Part shown: positions 8,301 to 8,484 of the stretch, in pieces
Layout: every line of letters starts with the position of its first letter
Position numbering within the stretch: the stretch's first letter is position 1
Assembly: GCA_947425005.1 (NCBI GenBank)
Contig: CANDYP010000056.1
Span: forward strand, 1 to 8,484
Reading direction: 5' to 3'
DNA from: Rickettsiales bacterium
GTDB taxonomy: Bacteria; Pseudomonadota; Alphaproteobacteria; Rickettsiales; UBA1997
Length of the DNA stretch: 8,484 nt
The notes under the pieces: model-generated
Database searches by the model: none
What the model saw: the letters and a program-made list of their open reading frames with translations, nothing else
Told to the model about the DNA's origin: nothing
Translations under genes and position numbers: made by a program

Positions 8301-8484
8301 GCAGCACTAAGTGATGGAGCTAAAAGATTTGGAGGGGCCTTTGCTTCTAAAGGTGATAAAAAAACCATTGCCGAGTACAAAGAAGTTCAAGCAGCTCGAA
8401 AAGAATACGGCGCTTTAAGCGAAGCAGGAGTCAGCGATAAAGCAGTGAAAAAACACGAAGAGTTTTCTGACAAATATAAACATG
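2184..8484 (+). CDS. virB6: Giant VirB6/TrbL-family type IV secretion protein (3' end outside the window)
   Basis: The frame is open for 2100 codons to the window edge. VirB6 is a polytopic inner-membrane component of the T4SS channel; Agrobacterium VirB6 has about 295 residues, while Rickettsiales forms carry long extensions. Order: signal sequence with Cys-39, CIEADDFG (44-51), a large extracytoplasmic region with GGIIRW (385-390), RPALLCKG (637-644), CYDLENYTGK (766-775) and YYVTVKV (1140-1146), then hydrophobic segments from 1203 to 1490 holding GWYWFN and FDKWIEQLIGF, then a charged Ala-rich tail. The frame has a stop at 2154. The first start-like codon is TTG at 2184, which alone gives a full lysine-rich signal n-region. 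TTG at 2235 is the alternative. The first in-frame ATG (2676) would lose the signal and the conserved N-terminus. No clear ribosome-binding site is visible. GC content is higher than in the upstream genes. Family confident; start uncertain. Confidence 0.87.
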   Translation, partial: MIKKNLKNFTKNLPAKILLQEFLSRCVILLLFFSFASSCTDQGCIEADDFGEYQQQTLTIPSNNAEDACAYNSTLPLFDAAQGSEVKTCFTSGAATVTDENNASQTTVSGGCSGNQSNGQPLDAAFKNLCIVNCIQACQNGSGVVSLNPEPNWIATDQRSGSQNMGVTILPGSKITITAKGTLMLGDSSTYPELFIPGTYSPATDSQSNFKDKDWTNDFIFDTKVGQSLNVKFSGRVGRSKCTGGGTYDSAANTCSSGSLLPNYIGTLIGAGATPPSNSQAFDNAVHNGARALVAYVIPHPAGYAFNSLSTTEKGGTTGAPLLPDPAVWSCTYTGSTLTQGASLESDCASGLYSAKGYLSSVDAPATAAFPITSTSQSPNLGSYGGIIRWSGDNLRDAYYDPWYQGSQESGGGVVPTTGRDITNNKSYAISVTFVTNNRESANCGDHSYNMTATVKDAAGTLIKPSFNLPILSQLTDANQVSVTLEPGQILNVKTPASGPCASFNMADRYIKHLDIPITTSGFVSFTTLNASSGSCTLNGRIINPNGSFVDFLDVSGATRSTDHYEYDDFLVTPSKDPLDALAVPVSGSTMNWSNKVFVRKGQVIRLSPKSWLGTFTTGNSLTRQCGVGMAMQLTPRPALLCKGSANETVSSTNSACRPDVSTSTGAIIGCQAVANECSDNTSSSYCPYSACSTVTCTTNGTSANNFAKTGCSVTTDATACNNALTIASVTGTAATTARDNCTRCAAKMRDNALLPAFVDAAIDQCYDLENYTGKAENIPSTIGFSAAQLADSTFAKGAKKLSFFNGSYGNFDQYGNTGTVDNSSNHNLLYQSKSPLMFSAEGRLKFLILNNDYSFRTLGTNYSTASASLGSPALPYTSLTETKGATYTGRNGFRVNFSGALQANNGQWLEAKLCKETRDNSCRGSTVLLSAAPVPTTLSTQPHLVEIVPPVATADPVLTPASRYYFDAYGTLIRKYSGDVGDCSAANQGIDTTPGVNYYCHTYLNDTHTYVYTSSASAPFSDADYDSLNKLRLTFKIQDPEVPTCYIPTSSHNTTTVASGETANGISMRNPMYTTNCSTANDGVNDGYDANLSVAGGCNAVTGLTCTNSDGITSSSSTTTVCHKQFYCGSKYSNNTGKYYVTVKVENPPGTNISNIIGGVITPIVQVMDGTRTVNADGTVTTTVGQAQRIYTLLVLDSRYQAILSMCMVVMIAFYGLSHLMGVSEMTISDLMNRGIKIALIYFFASPDGWYWFNKIVVNFFKGGTDFLAFTMASSFDDSTQISQALSTNDYYDKSVLFGSVDKVFGMFFSQAVQKKISALLFASIFGWAYLWIIYLSFMLYVYAVGNAVLYYLTAQVFISILFTLGPIFFIFTLFNQTKGMFDKWIEQLIGFSLQQIFLLTTLAFFNMMMYEVLKMSLGYKICWDEVWSINIITRISLLSFWTVASLPPRTDVQSDIGNIGHPEGIPSLFSILFIWVIAELMNSFITFMNDLGATIGGSLKASSLSKGIADTLKGAHDFASKNMNDIIKARVGTPIDRLDAALFDSGEKADKERKLREDKNRNDQRLKTDLSKAGDSAMSQYKRENLDTFSKQTPEQQKAALAKAKNDGMQKRATQLGVNSEDLARLKSDKGLKYEGHNLLVAGMQAARQKAGFGGGTLNTSLNEEKVSTKLSSSDKKAGMKNMDATGRGEFEKKVAEGKVQVDDSNLQKAANILANPVSAAKDALKNAAKKMQNASGGGEWAKARDQLVANKEINEMSAGTEFLRPKAEKDKIQKQLEQNREEKSLKSLTMNSGTVIAALAAENRNITRDEDTARSRPMATAAAAAIFGPGALGAMSDTAEAAGKLPGAVIGAIGAAGSAVSSTASGAAGAIGSAASSVAKAASTVVNDPALAREGIKNALMGAPKSAVEAASSVAGAASAAFGAARDLPSNVSDYMNPDLTASKESNTAKTGERIKADLAAIRGDGSAANKGEKKELEDKKNDATATPLERKKAEQSLENVTAREGKLEKLDRAMDSSLSAKSAIESVATTREQTYAALSDGAKRFGGAFASKGDKKTIAEYKEVQAARKEYGALSEAGVSDKAVKKHEEFSDKYKH
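4107..4481 (+). other. Cysteine-rich block in the extracytoplasmic region
   Basis: Twelve cysteines fall in 125 residues (642, 657, 671, 678, 687, 692, 697, 712, 721, 742, 745, 766). The flanks look like conserved VirB6 ectodomain: RPALLCKG on the left, and CTRCAAKM then CYDLENYTGK on the right. The middle (about 671-735) is dominated by Thr, Ser, Asn and Ala and looks like a variable insertion. In the periplasm these residues would be expected to form disulfides, giving a compact stabilised lobe. No metal-binding spacing such as a zinc finger or haem CxxCH was seen. Confidence 0.6.
5790..6659 (+). other. VirB6/TrbL polytopic membrane core
   Basis: Hydrophobic segments, by eye, lie at residues 1203-1223, 1236-1255, 1318-1345, 1353-1376, 1390-1412 and 1469-1488, with a weaker one at 1436-1450. 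Conserved-looking aromatic and loop features are GWYWFNK (about 1250-1256), GWAYLW (1328-1333), the LGP turn near 1367, and FDKWIEQLIGF (1383-1393). The polar stretch between the second and third segments (about 1256-1317) corresponds in position to the central loop of VirB6, which in Agrobacterium contacts the translocating substrate. Whether the long tail ends in the cytoplasm or the periplasm depends on whether the weak segment spans the membrane. Confidence 0.75.
7731..7850 (+). repeat. Imperfect in-frame Gly/Ala repeat in the VirB6-like tail
   Basis: Two related units are visible: 7743-7778 encodes GAIGAAGSAVSS and 7797-7823 encodes GAIGSAASS. They share GGAGCTAT[TC]GGA and GCAG[TC]GTCTAGC. 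Related Ala/Gly motifs continue on both sides (about residues 1821-1928), including SSVAGAASAAFGAA. The spacing of Gly residues (GAVIGAIGAAG) is glycine-zipper-like, and the segment has almost no charge. It stands in a tail that is otherwise Lys/Glu rich. The pattern suggests local duplication, and the segment could pack helices or touch membrane. The function is unknown. Confidence 0.6.

Overview
The window reads as chromosomal DNA from an alphaproteobacterium, most likely a Rickettsiales or Rickettsiales-like lineage. Three points support this: a CoaD carrying the alphaproteobacterial IAS[RK]LVKE version of the ATP-site loop; an ELM1/DUF1022 protein, a family common in Alphaproteobacteria; and a very large VirB6-type type IV secretion (T4SS) protein whose N-terminus (lipoprotein-like signal, then CIEADDFG) and core match the extended VirB6 proteins of Rickettsiales. 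The assignment rests on motif recognition, not on a database search.

Layout. Positions 1-58 hold a G/C-tract inverted repeat resembling a dispersed palindromic element. Positions 78-542 (minus strand) encode RlmH, the 23S rRNA pseudouridine-1915 methyltransferase. After an 87-bp divergent intergenic gap, coaD (630-1115, plus) and an ELM1-family gene (1112-2092, plus) overlap by four bases and look like one transcription unit. A 91-bp gap with a weak promoter candidate leads into the dominant feature: a single reading frame from a probable TTG at 2184 to the window edge (8484), 2100 codons with no stop and incomplete at its 3' end.

That frame encodes a giant VirB6/TrbL-like protein. In order it has a lipoprotein-like signal peptide, an extracytoplasmic region of about 1150 residues containing a cysteine-rich block, a polytopic membrane core of about 290 residues (the VirB6 homology), and a tail of more than 600 residues rich in Ala, Lys and Glu with a Gly/Ala repeat segment. 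The housekeeping genes are AT-rich and the VirB6 gene is clearly richer in GC.

Functionally, rlmH and coaD serve translation and coenzyme A synthesis, ELM1 is an envelope- or glycosyltransferase-related family of unclear role, and the VirB6 protein would be an inner-membrane channel component of a T4SS. No virB3 or virB4 lies beside it here, although Rickettsiales virB6 genes usually follow those genes. No rRNA, tRNA, CRISPR array, transposase or phage gene was seen.
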